Virus record (IMG/VR): IMGVR_UViG_3300046791_000289
Coordinates: 1 to 63,218 of that record
Length of the DNA: 63,218 bases
Strand: one strand, 5' to 3'
Source: a virus
The position numbers and the translations under genes are program-made. Of this stretch, positions 16,460 to 24,527 are shown one piece after another; the stretch's first letter is position 1, and each line of letters starts with the position of its first letter. The notes under the pieces are model-generated. The model did not search any database, was not told the DNA's origin, and saw only the letters and a list, made by a program, of their open reading frames with translations.

Positions 16460-16815
16460 GGCGCTCCTGGCTCAAGCGCCGCCGGGCCACCGCCCGCCGA
16501 TCGTCGGCGGTGAAGGATCCCGTGTTCCTCGCGTGGGTGCGCACGCGGCCGTGCGTGGCGGCCTACCTGGGCCGATGCCGCGGCGCGATCCAGGCCCATC
16601 ACGCGGGCGCGCGCGGCCTCGGGCAGAAGTGCCGCGACGACGAATCGATCCCGCTCTGCGACGGCCACCACGACCTCTTCCACGACGGCCCGGTGAGCGA
16701 CTGGCCCGCGTGCTGGGCGACGCGCGAGGAGCGGCGCGACTGGATCCGCATGACGATCAGCCTCACGCAAGCCGCGTTCGCCGCGCGCCGCGTCGATCTC
16801 GTGGTGGAGTTCTAA
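16456..16815 (+). CDS. HNH-like zinc nuclease (DUF968/Ref type)
   Basis: 119 residues from GTG at 16456. The motif QAHHAGARGLGQKC (47-59), then IPLCDGHH (65-72) and H76, matches the HH...K..D..IPLC..HH...H signature of REF/DUF968 HNH-like proteins, with C33 and C41 likely zinc ligands. P1 Ref is a RecA-dependent endonuclease, so a role in recombination is plausible. The N-terminus is strongly basic. Confidence 0.7.
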   Translation: MRRSWLKRRRATARRSSAVKDPVFLAWVRTRPCVAAYLGRCRGAIQAHHAGARGLGQKCRDDESIPLCDGHHDLFHDGPVSDWPACWATREERRDWIRMTISLTQAAFAARRVDLVVEF

Positions 16816-16816
16816 G

Positions 16817-17452
16817 GTGCGCGCCGTCAACGCCCGGGCCGACGTGAAGCGCGCGGCGTGGCTCCGCGGCCGCAAGGCCGGTGGCCATCCGCTCTCGACC
16901 GCGCAGGCGGAGTGGCTGGCCGGCTACCGCTCGCGCAAGAACCCGGGCCCGCCGACGGCGGCGATCGCCGAGCTGATCGCGGCCGTCACCGTGGTGGCCG
17001 ACTGCGATCCGGCGGACCTCCGCGCCGGCGATCGCCGTCAACCGGTCTGGCGCGATGACGCCCGGCGCCTGTTCATGCTCGCCGCCCGGCGGGCCGGGCA
17101 CATGCTCCGCGCGATCGCCGCCGTGACCGGCCAGCCCTACTTCGCCGCCGCGCTCTCCACGCGGCGCGCCGAGATCGCCGCGGAGGCCGGCAAGCCGATC
17201 GCCGCGCGCTACGACGCCGTGATCGCCCAGGTCGAGCGCGCCCGGCGCGGCGAGGTCGTCGCGATCGCCCCCGCCGTGCACAAGCGCACCTTGCGGCGCG
17301 CGCCCGCCGCCGGTGTGGGCGAGACGATCACCGTCAAGGTGCGCGTCGGATCGGCGGCATGGTGCTACCTCGATCGCCTCTCAGAGTTCGCCGAGTTGTC
17401 CGAAACCGCGAGCGTGCGCAAGGCCGCTCGTCCGCTCTCCAACGTCGAATAG
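16817..17452 (+). CDS. Hypothetical protein, 211 aa
   Basis: GTG at 16817, just after the HNH stop. The basic N-terminus with LRGRKAGGHPLSTAQAEW and a following helical region could bind nucleic acid. The C-terminal third carries several strands. No family recognised. Confidence 0.6.
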   Translation: MRAVNARADVKRAAWLRGRKAGGHPLSTAQAEWLAGYRSRKNPGPPTAAIAELIAAVTVVADCDPADLRAGDRRQPVWRDDARRLFMLAARRAGHMLRAIAAVTGQPYFAAALSTRRAEIAAEAGKPIAARYDAVIAQVERARRGEVVAIAPAVHKRTLRRAPAAGVGETITVKVRVGSAAWCYLDRLSEFAELSETASVRKAARPLSNVE

Positions 17453-17463
17453 GAGCCACCGAC

Positions 17464-17892
17464 ATGATGCAATTCATCCTGATCCCCTCGAGCCTCTCCC
17501 ATGCCGCCGCCCAGCAACTGGACGCGCTCATGGGCGCCTTTCCCCTGATCGACGTGCGCCCCGCGGAGGGTACCGAGCCCGAGGCGTTCATGTTCGAGGT
17601 GGGCGTGGTGACCTACTCCTACGCCGTCGAGAACCCGGAGCGGGTCTCGTTCCGGCCGGTGCTCTCCGATGGGCTCGTGCTCGCGATCGGGCCCACCGCA
17701 CACTCCCCCTATCCCGCCGTCGGCGATCACGTCGCGTTCGCCGCGGGCCTCGCCGCCAAGGTGCTGGCCCGCGAGATGTCGTCGAACCTCGTCCGCTACC
17801 TCGCGACGGCGCCGCGCGCCACGCTCGCCGAGATCCGCCGCGTCATGGATCGCCGGATCCTGGTCTCCGATCGCCGGATCGTGCCGGCGTGA
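17464..17892 (+). CDS. Hypothetical protein, 142 aa
   Basis: ATG at 17464 with AGGAG nine bases upstream. Two possible alpha/beta units (MMQFILIPSSL start; DGLVLAIGPTAH), helix-rich C-terminus. No motif recognised. Its stop overlaps the next GTG. Confidence 0.65.
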   Translation: MMQFILIPSSLSHAAAQQLDALMGAFPLIDVRPAEGTEPEAFMFEVGVVTYSYAVENPERVSFRPVLSDGLVLAIGPTAHSPYPAVGDHVAFAAGLAAKVLAREMSSNLVRYLATAPRATLAEIRRVMDRRILVSDRRIVPA

Positions 17893-18467
17893 GGGTCTAC
17901 GTCGCCGCCAGCTCGCGCGAGTTGTCGCTCGCCGCCGAGTTGATGACCGCGCTCGAGACCCGCGCGGAGCGGGACTTCGCGCCCGGCTCGCGAATCGAGA
18001 TCGCCTCGACGTGGCCCGAGACGATCCGATCGGTCGGCGTCGCCAACCCGACCGACGTCGCGCCGTCGGCCCGGCGCGCCTGGGCGCGCCGCCAGTGCGA
18101 CGAGGTGCGGAGCGCGGATCTGTTCTGGCTCCTCTACCCCGCCCCGCCGATCACGGGCTGGGCGGATGCGGTCACGCCGATCCGTGGCGCGGCGCCGGTG
18201 TCGTTCGGGGCCGCGTTCGAGTTCGCGCTCGCGAACGCGCATGGGATCCCGTCGGTGGTCTCGGGCCTCGCCCAGCGGCAAACGATCTTCACCGCGATGG
18301 CCACCCACGCGCTCGATGATCATGAGGCCGCGCTCGACTGGATCCTCGCGATCGCGCTCCCCACGTGGAACCGCGCACGCCGGATCGCGATCGGGTCCGC
18401 GCCCGTGTTTCGCACGCGGATCGAGGCGCTCACCGCCGCCGCGAACGATCGCCCGGTGCGCGAATGA
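17889..18467 (+). CDS. Nucleoside 2-deoxyribosyltransferase-like protein
   Basis: 192 residues. The Rossmann-like start MRVYVAASSRE, an IEIASTWPET segment, ARRQCDEVRSADLFWLLYP, then FGAAFEFALANAHGIPSVVSG follow the deoxyribosyltransferase family order; the E in AAFEFALA would be the nucleophile region. Such enzymes swap bases on deoxyribonucleosides. Together with the Nudix and PAPS-reductase-like proteins it may adjust nucleotide pools. Substrate unknown. Confidence 0.6.
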   Translation: MRVYVAASSRELSLAAELMTALETRAERDFAPGSRIEIASTWPETIRSVGVANPTDVAPSARRAWARRQCDEVRSADLFWLLYPAPPITGWADAVTPIRGAAPVSFGAAFEFALANAHGIPSVVSGLAQRQTIFTAMATHALDDHEAALDWILAIALPTWNRARRIAIGSAPVFRTRIEALTAAANDRPVRE

Positions 18468-18691
18468 TCTGGCGCGAGCGCTACCGCCTGAGCGGCGCCA
18501 CGTTCGACGAGGCGCGCCGCCGCGCCGATCTCGAGGTGATCGCGCGCACCGCCGACCAGCGCGCGGGCGCCGCGATCGGCATCGGGATCGCGCTGGCGAT
18601 GATCGCGATCGTCGCGATGCTCACCGCCGTGGCCTACGATCGCGGCCAGGCCCGCGCGCGCGACGTCGCCGCCGCGCCATGCGTCCGGTAG
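18464..18691 (+). CDS. Small single-pass membrane protein
   Basis: 75 residues, ATGA overlap. Residues about 36-58 (AIGIGIALAMIAIVAMLTAV) are a membrane helix, preceded by a basic helical head, implying the head stays in the cytoplasm. Function unknown. Confidence 0.65.
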   Translation: MIWRERYRLSGATFDEARRRADLEVIARTADQRAGAAIGIGIALAMIAIVAMLTAVAYDRGQARARDVAAAPCVR

Positions 18692-18735
18692 CCGGACGCG
18701 ACATCACCCGTCACGATCACCCGAGGAGGAGCCCC

Positions 18736-19062
18736 ATGCCGAACCAACCGATCCCCCGTGCCGTGCTTGACGTCCGCGACCCGGACACGCCGGTCCCGTG
18801 GAACCCGGCATGCGAGATCGGGCTCGCACGCGTCGTCATCGGCAACAACTTCGCCGACCTCGATCCGAGCGCGCTCCGGGCGCTCGTCGAGCGCGGCCAG
18901 GAGTGGCTGGTCAAGCATGCCGGCCGCCAGCGGTTGCACGCCGTCTCGAGCGCGACCGACGAGGGCGCGGCGGCGGCGATCCGCGCGCAGGGCGGTGACC
19001 CGGGCGCGTTCGCCGGCCAGGTCGCGGCGCAGATGGCCGAGCTGATCGGAGCGAAGTCGTGA
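18736..19062 (+). CDS. Hypothetical protein, 108 aa
   Basis: ATG at 18736 with GAGGAG six to eight bases upstream, one of the few clear Shine-Dalgarno sites in this cluster and a sign of independent translation. The sequence has a loop-rich N-terminus and helical C-terminus. No family recognised. Confidence 0.65.
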   Translation: MPNQPIPRAVLDVRDPDTPVPWNPACEIGLARVVIGNNFADLDPSALRALVERGQEWLVKHAGRQRLHAVSSATDEGAAAAIRAQGGDPGAFAGQVAAQMAELIGAKS

Positions 19063-19595
19063 GCGAGTCGTGTACCTGTCGACGAACGAGCGATGGATGC
19101 GGCATCTATCCAAGCGGGAATTGCCCAACCCACGCCATAGCGCATGGCGGCGGAATGGCTGGCCACGATGACGTCGTGACGTCGACGCGCGAGGATGACG
19201 GCACCCCGCTGGACGGCACGCACCACATCGAGGCGCCGCTCTACGACTACGGCGCCGAGTTGGAGCAGATGGCCGCCCCGATCTTCCCAGCGGTCGAGGT
19301 CGGCGAGACGTTCGTCCTCACGGTCGATGACGCCTGGTACTCGTCGCTCGACGCCGGAGCCTACAAGGTGGCCGCGATCGCGCCGACCGTGCTCACGCTC
19401 GGGCGCGACCCGGCCCGCCTCATGGTCGATCGCGGCCGCGGCCTCGAGCACGCCTCGCGCGCGGCGACCAAGGACGGCCGGCGCAAGCTCCGTGCGATGC
19501 ATGTGCGCTATCTGGCCATGGTCGCGGCCCTCGAGCGCCTCCTGCGCGGCGAGCTGGGCCGGCGCCGCGGGCTCCGCGCCTGGAGCACGCGATGA
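19059..19595 (+). CDS. Hypothetical protein with N-terminal cysteine cluster
   Basis: 178 residues from GTG at 19059. SESCTCRRTSDGCGIYPSGNC (cysteines at about 4, 6, 13 and 21) could bind a metal. The centre is beta-rich and the C-terminus a basic helix. Unrecognised. The stop overlaps the next ATG. Confidence 0.65.
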   Translation: MSESCTCRRTSDGCGIYPSGNCPTHAIAHGGGMAGHDDVVTSTREDDGTPLDGTHHIEAPLYDYGAELEQMAAPIFPAVEVGETFVLTVDDAWYSSLDAGAYKVAAIAPTVLTLGRDPARLMVDRGRGLEHASRAATKDGRRKLRAMHVRYLAMVAALERLLRGELGRRRGLRAWSTR

Positions 19596-20401
19596 GCGCC
19601 TCGAGCCCGAGCGAGGCGGCCCTCGCGGCGATCGTCGTGCGCTACCTCCGCGCCGCCGGGTGGGATACCTATCAGGAGGTGGACGATATCGACGTCCTCG
19701 GCCTCCGAGGCGCGGCGATGATCATCGTCGAGACCAAGCGCGTGGCGACGTGGGATCTCCTCGGCCAGTGCGATCAGCGCCTCTCCACGGCGCCATACGT
19801 GTGGGCCGCGGTCGGCACGATGCCCTGTGGCTACCGCGCCGCCCACGCCTGCGAGGATGCCTTCCGGGCGAAGGGGCTCGGGCTCCTCCTGATCGACGCC
19901 GACGATCGCTACGGCGTCCAGGTCGATCGCGAGTTCGCGCGGCTCGAGGCCTCGCGCTCGATCCTGATCCCGGGCGAGTCGATCCCGCCTTGCGGTGGCC
20001 TCGTCCGCCAGCGCGTGGCACCCACGATCGGCCGGTCCGGCGAGCCCAATGCGGCCCGCGTCGCAGCCCTCCGCGCGCGGCTCGACCCCCGCCAGCGGGA
20101 CAACGTCGCCGGCGTGCCGACCGGCGGCGCCCCGGCCAACTTCACCCCGCCGACCAGCTACCAGACCACCGCCGCCGCGTTCCGCGCCTACGTGACGGCC
20201 AACCCCGGCCGCAAGCTGGGCGAGGTCGTGAGCGAGATCGAGCACCACTACTCGAACCCGAGGAGCGCACAGTCGGCCCTCCGCACGCACCTCAAATCCG
20301 GCTTGCTCGGTGACGTCACGCTCCGTGACGGTCGCGTGTACATCGACGCCGTTCCTGGTTCGCTGGCGTCACGGGACGTGACGGAAGGCGACGTGCCGTG
20401 A
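19592..20401 (+). CDS. PD-(D/E)XK nuclease-like protein with C-terminal wHTH-like region
   Basis: 269 residues. E8, then a VRYLRAAGWDTYQEV helix-strand, D32-D34, IIVETK (E47, K49) and Q59 outline a restriction-endonuclease fold of the VRR/RmuC-like small type. The C-terminal 80 residues (FRAYVTANPGRKL to GDVTLRDGRVYI) resemble a winged helix. The 3' end contains two copies of a palindrome (20314-20330, 20367-20383). Possible DNA-repair or junction nuclease. Confidence 0.65.
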   Translation: MSASSPSEAALAAIVVRYLRAAGWDTYQEVDDIDVLGLRGAAMIIVETKRVATWDLLGQCDQRLSTAPYVWAAVGTMPCGYRAAHACEDAFRAKGLGLLLIDADDRYGVQVDREFARLEASRSILIPGESIPPCGGLVRQRVAPTIGRSGEPNAARVAALRARLDPRQRDNVAGVPTGGAPANFTPPTSYQTTAAAFRAYVTANPGRKLGEVVSEIEHHYSNPRSAQSALRTHLKSGLLGDVTLRDGRVYIDAVPGSLASRDVTEGDVP

Positions 20402-20403
20402 CG
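20314..20403. repeat. CGTCACGNNNCGTGACG palindrome cluster
   Basis: Two perfect 17-bp palindromes at 20314-20330 and 20367-20383, plus a half-site CGTGACG at 20397-20403. They overlap the end of one gene and the start codon of the next. The same motif occurs at 8303 and, with one mismatch, at 24511, so it is likely a protein-binding site rather than coding coincidence. Confidence 0.6.
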
Positions 20404-20934
20404 GTGGAGGCCATTATGCTCGCCAACCTGGACGAGCGGATCCGCCAGGTCGTCATGCGCGCCCGGTTCTCCGCGCGCTTGCTCGGGCTCGCCGGCGAGG
20501 AGGCGATCGCAGCGCTGATCGATGGCCTCGCCGCGGACGAGTTCCGCGGCCCCGCCCCGTTCCCGCGCCACATCGTGTGCGCCGCCGAGCTGGTCGGCCA
20601 GCGGTGCCCGCTCGGCGACCGGCTCGCGCCGCTCCGCATCGGCCACGTGGTCCAGGCCGGCGCCCACGGCCTCGAGCGCTCGGAGGTGCTGATCTCAGAG
20701 ACGCCGGTCCCATGGGAGTCGTTCCATCGCGGCGTGATGCCGCCGGCGATCGTCAACATCCACCCGCGCCATGCCGGGAGCGCCCACACCGCCCAGGCCT
20801 TCGCGTGGTGGGGCGGAGTCGACCCGGCCGCGATCGCGCGCGGCGCCGACCTCGTGCGGGCCATCCCGCCGCGCCCGCGCTCGAGGTACGGGATCGCGCG
20901 ATGGCACACGATCCATCGGCCGGAGCGGACGTGA
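20398..20934 (+). CDS. Hypothetical protein, 178 aa
   Basis: GTG at 20398. Mixed helical N-terminus and a C-terminal region with several Pro, Trp and His residues (PPRPRSRYGIARWH). No motif recognised. The start codon is embedded in a CGTGACG element, so a bound protein could affect expression. Confidence 0.6.
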   Translation: MTVEAIMLANLDERIRQVVMRARFSARLLGLAGEEAIAALIDGLAADEFRGPAPFPRHIVCAAELVGQRCPLGDRLAPLRIGHVVQAGAHGLERSEVLISETPVPWESFHRGVMPPAIVNIHPRHAGSAHTAQAFAWWGGVDPAAIARGADLVRAIPPRPRSRYGIARWHTIHRPERT

Positions 20935-21171
20935 CGGCCCGGCCTCGCGGCCGCCGGTCGATCCTCCACCGGGGGATGGCCGACGTCTCCACGTGGACGA
21001 TCTACGGCCAGGAATCCGGGCCCCGAGACCGAGCACATCGTAGGCCTCGTCGCCCGGGGCGAGGTCACCTCACGGACCATGCTCCCCTCAGGCATGACGT
21101 GCGTGGTCGTGCGGATCACGGCATGGGAGGAGGACGGCCACCGGCCCCCGCCGCCCGAGCTGGCGCACTAG
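20931..21171 (+). pseudogene. Small gene with apparent +1 frameshift
   Basis: GTG at 20931 overlaps the preceding stop. The frame reads coding-like to about 21010 (MADVSTWTIYGQ), after which the coding-like frame is +1 (NPGPETEHIVGLVARGE to PPPELAH, stop 21169-21171). Removing one G at 21011-21012 restores a 79-residue protein. This is a sequencing indel, a mutation or recoding; it is not a normal slippery site. Function unknown. Confidence 0.55.
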
Positions 21172-21174
21172 CCG

Positions 21175-21426
21175 ATGCCCGCCGCCCCGCTGGGCGCCAC
21201 CGTCCGCATCTACCTGGACGTCCCGGGCCCCGTGCTCGCCGGCGACGCCGTCCAGACCCCCACCGGCCGCACCTACCTCGTGATCGACGTCCGCCGCCAG
21301 ACTCGCGGCGCACGAGCTGGGCGATGGCACCTCGTGGTCGTCGTGGTCGAGCGCGCACCCGAGGGCGCCCACGTCCACCGGATCCGCTGGTACCGCCGGG
21401 ATCGGCGCCCCGCCCGCCCGACATGA
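21175..21426 (+). CDS. Small beta-rich phage protein, 83 aa
   Basis: ATG at 21175, three bases after the previous stop. Strand-rich with TGRTYLVIDVRRQTRGARAG and a conserved-looking basic C-terminus. Similar short proteins occur in actinophages and others to my recollection. Function unknown. Confidence 0.6.
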   Translation: MPAAPLGATVRIYLDVPGPVLAGDAVQTPTGRTYLVIDVRRQTRGARAGRWHLVVVVVERAPEGAHVHRIRWYRRDRRPARPT

Positions 21427-21475
21427 GGCACCGGCCTGGCGCGAGCTACATGCGCGCCGCTCATACGTAACAGAC

Positions 21476-21503
21476 TTGCCAGCGCGGCATATGCCGTTGC
21501 ATA
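21476..21503 (+). promoter_or_regulatory. Candidate promoter with internal palindrome
   Basis: TTGCCA (21476-21481), a 16-bp spacer, TGCATA (21498-21503), six bases, then a GTG at 21510 in frame with the next gene. The spacer contains the perfect palindrome CGGCATATGCCG (21485-21496), a likely operator. Same geometry as the other leaderless-type promoters. Confidence 0.45.
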
Positions 21504-21551
21504 GTAGCCGTGCCTGCCCGATCCCCATGCCAAACCACGATGAGGCACCCC

Positions 21552-22949
21552 ATGCCATCCGACCGCCCGCCGACCCCTGCTAACCCGTCCGCCATGCTCG
21601 TGCCCGGCGGGCGGCGGACCCGCCTCGTCGTCGACGACATCTCCATGGTCGACCATCCGATGTGCGCCGCCGGCACGAACACGCTCAACGGAGAGGGGAC
21701 CAAGCCGTGCCCGGACCACTCGGTCGGCACCGTCCATTGGGCGAGTGGCGGCCCGAGGCACCCCTACTGCGCGCGGCACGCGAAGATCCTCCAGGAGGTT
21801 CCATCGTCGTTCGATGCCGCGGGCAAGCCCGCGAACCCGGCGATCTTCACGCCTCACGAGTCGATCGAGATCAAGACCAACGCGGTCAAGCGCTGGGCGG
21901 CGAGTGTCGAGGGCCGCCCCCATAGCCTCGTGCCCAGCGAGGGCGTGCTCGTCGGCCACCTGGCGATCCTCCCGCTCCGGGCGATGCCCGACGCCAAGGT
22001 CGGCGACGCGTTCTCCGTCGAGTTTACGGCAGAGGCGGTCGACTACGAGTCGCGCCCGGCCGATGCGGTCGATCCGGCCTGGCCGCCCGCCTGGCGCCTG
22101 CCCGCGAATCCTCTGACGTGGAGGAACGAATACGACCAAGCGCCGGCGCCGCTCTCGACAAGCCAGGACTGCGAGCCACCGCCATTCTCACCGTCGGATC
22201 CGCGCCTATTCCCGGCCCTTCCGATGACGTTCCGACCTAGCTACCGCAAGCACGCGCCGGTGGGCTTCACCGAGGACTCTCGCCAGGCCGGCATCGTGTG
22301 CGATGTCGCGAAGGAGCTTGGCCTCAAGGTCTCGCCGGATGAGGTGGTCGCGACGCTGGACGCGCTCCAGGGCCAGCGCATGACGAACTACAACATCACG
22401 CGCGAGGTAAAGGTCACCGCGATGCTGTCCCACGCGCGGATGATGGGGACGGCCTACACCCGCGCGCAGGCCACGGCGGACCTCGCCCAGCTTGATGCCC
22501 GCATGGCCGATCCGATCGCGGTCGGTCGCACCATCGCCGAGTTGGAGCGAGCAACGCCAGGCGTGCGTATCAAGATGATGGTCGCTGGCGAGGTCAGCCC
22601 GGCGGACGTCGTCAAGCTGGAGCGCGGCGAGCGCGCGATCACGATCGAGGCGGAAGCCGTGTTCGACTCGCCGGAGTTGCTCGAGGCCGTCCGCAAGGGC
22701 GAGGAGGCGCGCAAGGCGTTCGTCGGCGACCTCATGATCAACCAGCTCGAGAACCTGGCGCATGAGGGCGAGTTCGCCACGCACCGGGCGCTCCCTCGCG
22801 AGTTGGCGATCCTCGCCTCCGCCGAGTGGTCCCGCCGCGTGCGCGAGCGGCTGGCCGAGCGCGCCGCCGCGGCTCGCCTCCGCTGCCAGAGCGACGCCGA
22901 TGAGGACGTCGACAACTTCCCGGACGCGAATGGAGGGTCGCGATGGTGA
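21552..22949 (+). CDS. Large hypothetical protein, 465 aa
   Basis: Start chosen at ATG 21552 with GAGG five bases upstream; an in-frame GTG at 21510 would fit a leaderless message instead. N-terminal third has cysteines and histidines (CPDHSVG, YCARHAK) that may bind zinc. The middle is loop-rich. The C-terminal 200 residues are helical with repeated Glu/Ala/Arg. I recognise no family. It heads the last sub-operon before packaging genes. Confidence 0.7.
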   Translation: MPSDRPPTPANPSAMLVPGGRRTRLVVDDISMVDHPMCAAGTNTLNGEGTKPCPDHSVGTVHWASGGPRHPYCARHAKILQEVPSSFDAAGKPANPAIFTPHESIEIKTNAVKRWAASVEGRPHSLVPSEGVLVGHLAILPLRAMPDAKVGDAFSVEFTAEAVDYESRPADAVDPAWPPAWRLPANPLTWRNEYDQAPAPLSTSQDCEPPPFSPSDPRLFPALPMTFRPSYRKHAPVGFTEDSRQAGIVCDVAKELGLKVSPDEVVATLDALQGQRMTNYNITREVKVTAMLSHARMMGTAYTRAQATADLAQLDARMADPIAVGRTIAELERATPGVRIKMMVAGEVSPADVVKLERGERAITIEAEAVFDSPELLEAVRKGEEARKAFVGDLMINQLENLAHEGEFATHRALPRELAILASAEWSRRVRERLAERAAAARLRCQSDADEDVDNFPDANGGSRW

Positions 22950-23419
22950 GAGTGCGCGGCGTGATAGGGGTGAAGCCGCCCACGCTGTTGCCCATTCACG
23001 AGGATCGGCGTGGAGTGGTACGCGCCAAGCCGCCCGAGTTCGTGGCGAACCGCAAGGCGCGAAAGGTCCAGGCGTCACGCGCGCTCAAGGCGACGGAGAA
23101 GGCGATCGATGCCGCGCTGGTCTCCATGGCGCGCTCGATCGCCGATGAGCTTCCGCTCGACAAACTCGTCGACACGGGCCGTCTCATGCCGTCGATCACG
23201 GCCTGGCTCGATGACCGCTACGGCACGTCATCGCTCCAGGTCGGCCCGCTCCGCCTCGAGACCATGTGGGTGCGAGGTGGGTACATCTGGCGGTGCGGCG
23301 ATCTCCACCTGTTCAACCCGTCGACGTTCCCGACACAGGCGGAGGCGCAGATCGCCGCGGAGCGCGGCCTCCGCGAGTTCCTCACGAGCATGCTCCTCGC
23401 CCTACCGGCGCCGCGATGA
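22943..23419 (+). CDS. Hypothetical protein, 158 aa
   Basis: ATG at 22943 overlaps the preceding gene by seven bases. Basic N-terminus (RKARKVQASRALK), helices, then strands with WRCGDLHLFNPSTFP. The stop overlaps the next ATG. No family recognised. Confidence 0.6.
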   Translation: MVRVRGVIGVKPPTLLPIHEDRRGVVRAKPPEFVANRKARKVQASRALKATEKAIDAALVSMARSIADELPLDKLVDTGRLMPSITAWLDDRYGTSSLQVGPLRLETMWVRGGYIWRCGDLHLFNPSTFPTQAEAQIAAERGLREFLTSMLLALPAPR

Positions 23420-23820
23420 CCCGCCTCGAGATCATCGCCGCGATCGCCACGCGCCGGGTTGCGATGCTCCGCCCGGTGAAGGGCCCGCGTGCCGCGCGCC
23501 CCCCGCGGATCTACAAGGCCCGGCCGTACAAGCCGCGAACGAAGCCGTCGACGTGGAAGCCGGGGCCCGGTTGCTGTCGATGTGGCCGTCCGCGCGACGG
23601 CGCCAAGGCCCGCTGTGCCGAGTGCCGCGCGAGCGAGGGGAAGCAGCGCGACGCCCGGATCGCGGCCGGCATCTGCTATCAGGCGTGGTCCCACGGCCCG
23701 GCCGCGCCCGGCGGCACCTCGTGCGCGACGTGCCGCGAGTTCTACCGGGTCCAGATGGCCGTCCGGAAGGCTGCGAAGCGCGAGGCCAGCAAGGCGCTGG
23801 AGCTGACCAGCGCGGCATGA
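23416..23820 (+). CDS. Basic zinc-finger-like protein, 134 aa
   Basis: CCRCGRPRDGAKARCAEC (about 53-70) and CATC (about 111-114) give two CxxC pairs plus extra cysteines; the protein is rich in Arg and Lys. It may bind DNA. ATGA overlap at the start. It ends a transcription unit: a new promoter follows at 23835. Confidence 0.6.
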   Translation: MTRLEIIAAIATRRVAMLRPVKGPRAARPPRIYKARPYKPRTKPSTWKPGPGCCRCGRPRDGAKARCAECRASEGKQRDARIAAGICYQAWSHGPAAPGGTSCATCREFYRVQMAVRKAAKREASKALELTSAA

Positions 23821-23834
23821 CGCGACGTCTTATG

Positions 23835-23864
23835 TTGACCGTCAATGCCGCAAGGTGATAGATG
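23835..23864 (+). promoter_or_regulatory. Promoter before the small-gene cluster
   Basis: TTGACC (23835-23840) within ATGTTGACC, an 18-bp spacer, TAGATG (23859-23864), six bases, ATG at 23871. The ATG at 23871 is in frame with the gene called at 23931, so either a leaderless 94-residue protein or a short leader with a mini-ORF is made. Confidence 0.55.
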
Positions 23865-23895
23865 GTAGACATGAGAGGACTAGAAGAAATCAAGC

Positions 23896-23934
23896 ATGGC
23901 GACGCCCATCGACGACCTCGCGAGCCTCCTATGA
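23896..23934 (+). CDS. Possible 12-residue leader peptide
   Basis: ATG at 23896 encodes MATPIDDLASLL and stops at 23932-23934, with its TGA overlapping the next ATG (ATGA), exactly as real genes do here. GAAGAAAT lies upstream as a weak ribosome site. It could couple translation of the next gene. Alternatively the region is only the N-terminus of a longer leaderless reading from 23871. Confidence 0.35.
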   Translation: MATPIDDLASLL

Positions 23935-24155
23935 GCGGGACCGTGAGTCCCTCGTTCCTCGTCGAGGGCCCGCCGCTCGATGCATCGGCGACGTTGCCCG
24001 AGGCGCGCGCGATCCCGTTCGCGAGCGCGAGCGATGACCCGCGCACGCTCGGCGATCCGATCTACTTCGCGATCCAGCAACGGCGCTTCACCGCGGAGGA
24101 CGCCGGCCGCCTCCTCGTCGGCATGGCCCGACATCGGAGCGCGTGCCCGCTGTGA
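23931..24155 (+). CDS. Hypothetical protein, 74 aa
   Basis: ATG at 23931; an in-frame ATG at 23871 would add 20 residues of basic, non-typical composition. The C-terminus has a helical FAIQQRRFTAEDAGRLLVGM segment. Unknown function. The stop overlaps the next GTG. Confidence 0.6.
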   Translation: MSGTVSPSFLVEGPPLDASATLPEARAIPFASASDDPRTLGDPIYFAIQQRRFTAEDAGRLLVGMARHRSACPL

Positions 24156-24229
24156 GCTGGTTCTTGATCCTCGCCGCGATCGTCGTCATCGCCGGCGTGC
24201 CTGAGATGCCACCGCGGCGGCGACGATGA
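24152..24229 (+). CDS. 25-residue membrane peptide
   Basis: GTG at 24152: residues 3-16 (WFLILAAIVVIAGV) are hydrophobic and the tail is PPRRRR. It is coupled on both sides by GTGA and ATGA. A tiny single-pass membrane protein with a positive cytoplasmic tail; unknown role. Confidence 0.5.
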   Translation: MSWFLILAAIVVIAGVPEMPPRRRR

Positions 24230-24504
24230 CAACCTCGCGGCCGTTCGTGCGCGCGGGCAAGGTCTGGCGCGTGCTCGGCATGGTCCCGGAGACCGAGGGC
24301 CGCGAGGGCGTCGAGATGATCGCCTACCGCGTGAACGGCATCGGCGCGTCGTGCGGCCACTACCACACGACGCAGGACGAGGCGGAGGCGTGTCCGTGGG
24401 AGCCGGTGCCGCCACCGCCGGTGTACGCCGGCATCGTGCGCCAGGTGCGTGACGATCGCGGCGATGTTCGGCGATGGCGCCAGGCCACGATGCCCTGGGC
24501 ATAG
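24226..24504 (+). CDS. Hypothetical protein, 92 aa
   Basis: ATG at 24226. Strand-rich with a CGHYHTTQDEAEAC segment whose Cys/His residues could bind zinc; Pro-rich after it. Last gene before the terminases. No family recognised. Confidence 0.6.
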   Translation: MTTSRPFVRAGKVWRVLGMVPETEGREGVEMIAYRVNGIGASCGHYHTTQDEAEACPWEPVPPPPVYAGIVRQVRDDRGDVRRWRQATMPWA

Positions 24505-24510
24505 CGCACG

Positions 24511-24527
24511 CATCACGCTACGTGACG
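24511..24527. promoter_or_regulatory. Palindrome upstream of terminase genes
   Basis: CATCACGCTACGTGACG matches CGTCACGNNNCGTGACG with one mismatch. It is in a 49-base intergenic gap and ends 26 bases before the small terminase ATG, where a -35 or activator site would sit (a CATGCT box lies six bases from the ATG). It may also be a packaging-site element. Confidence 0.5.
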
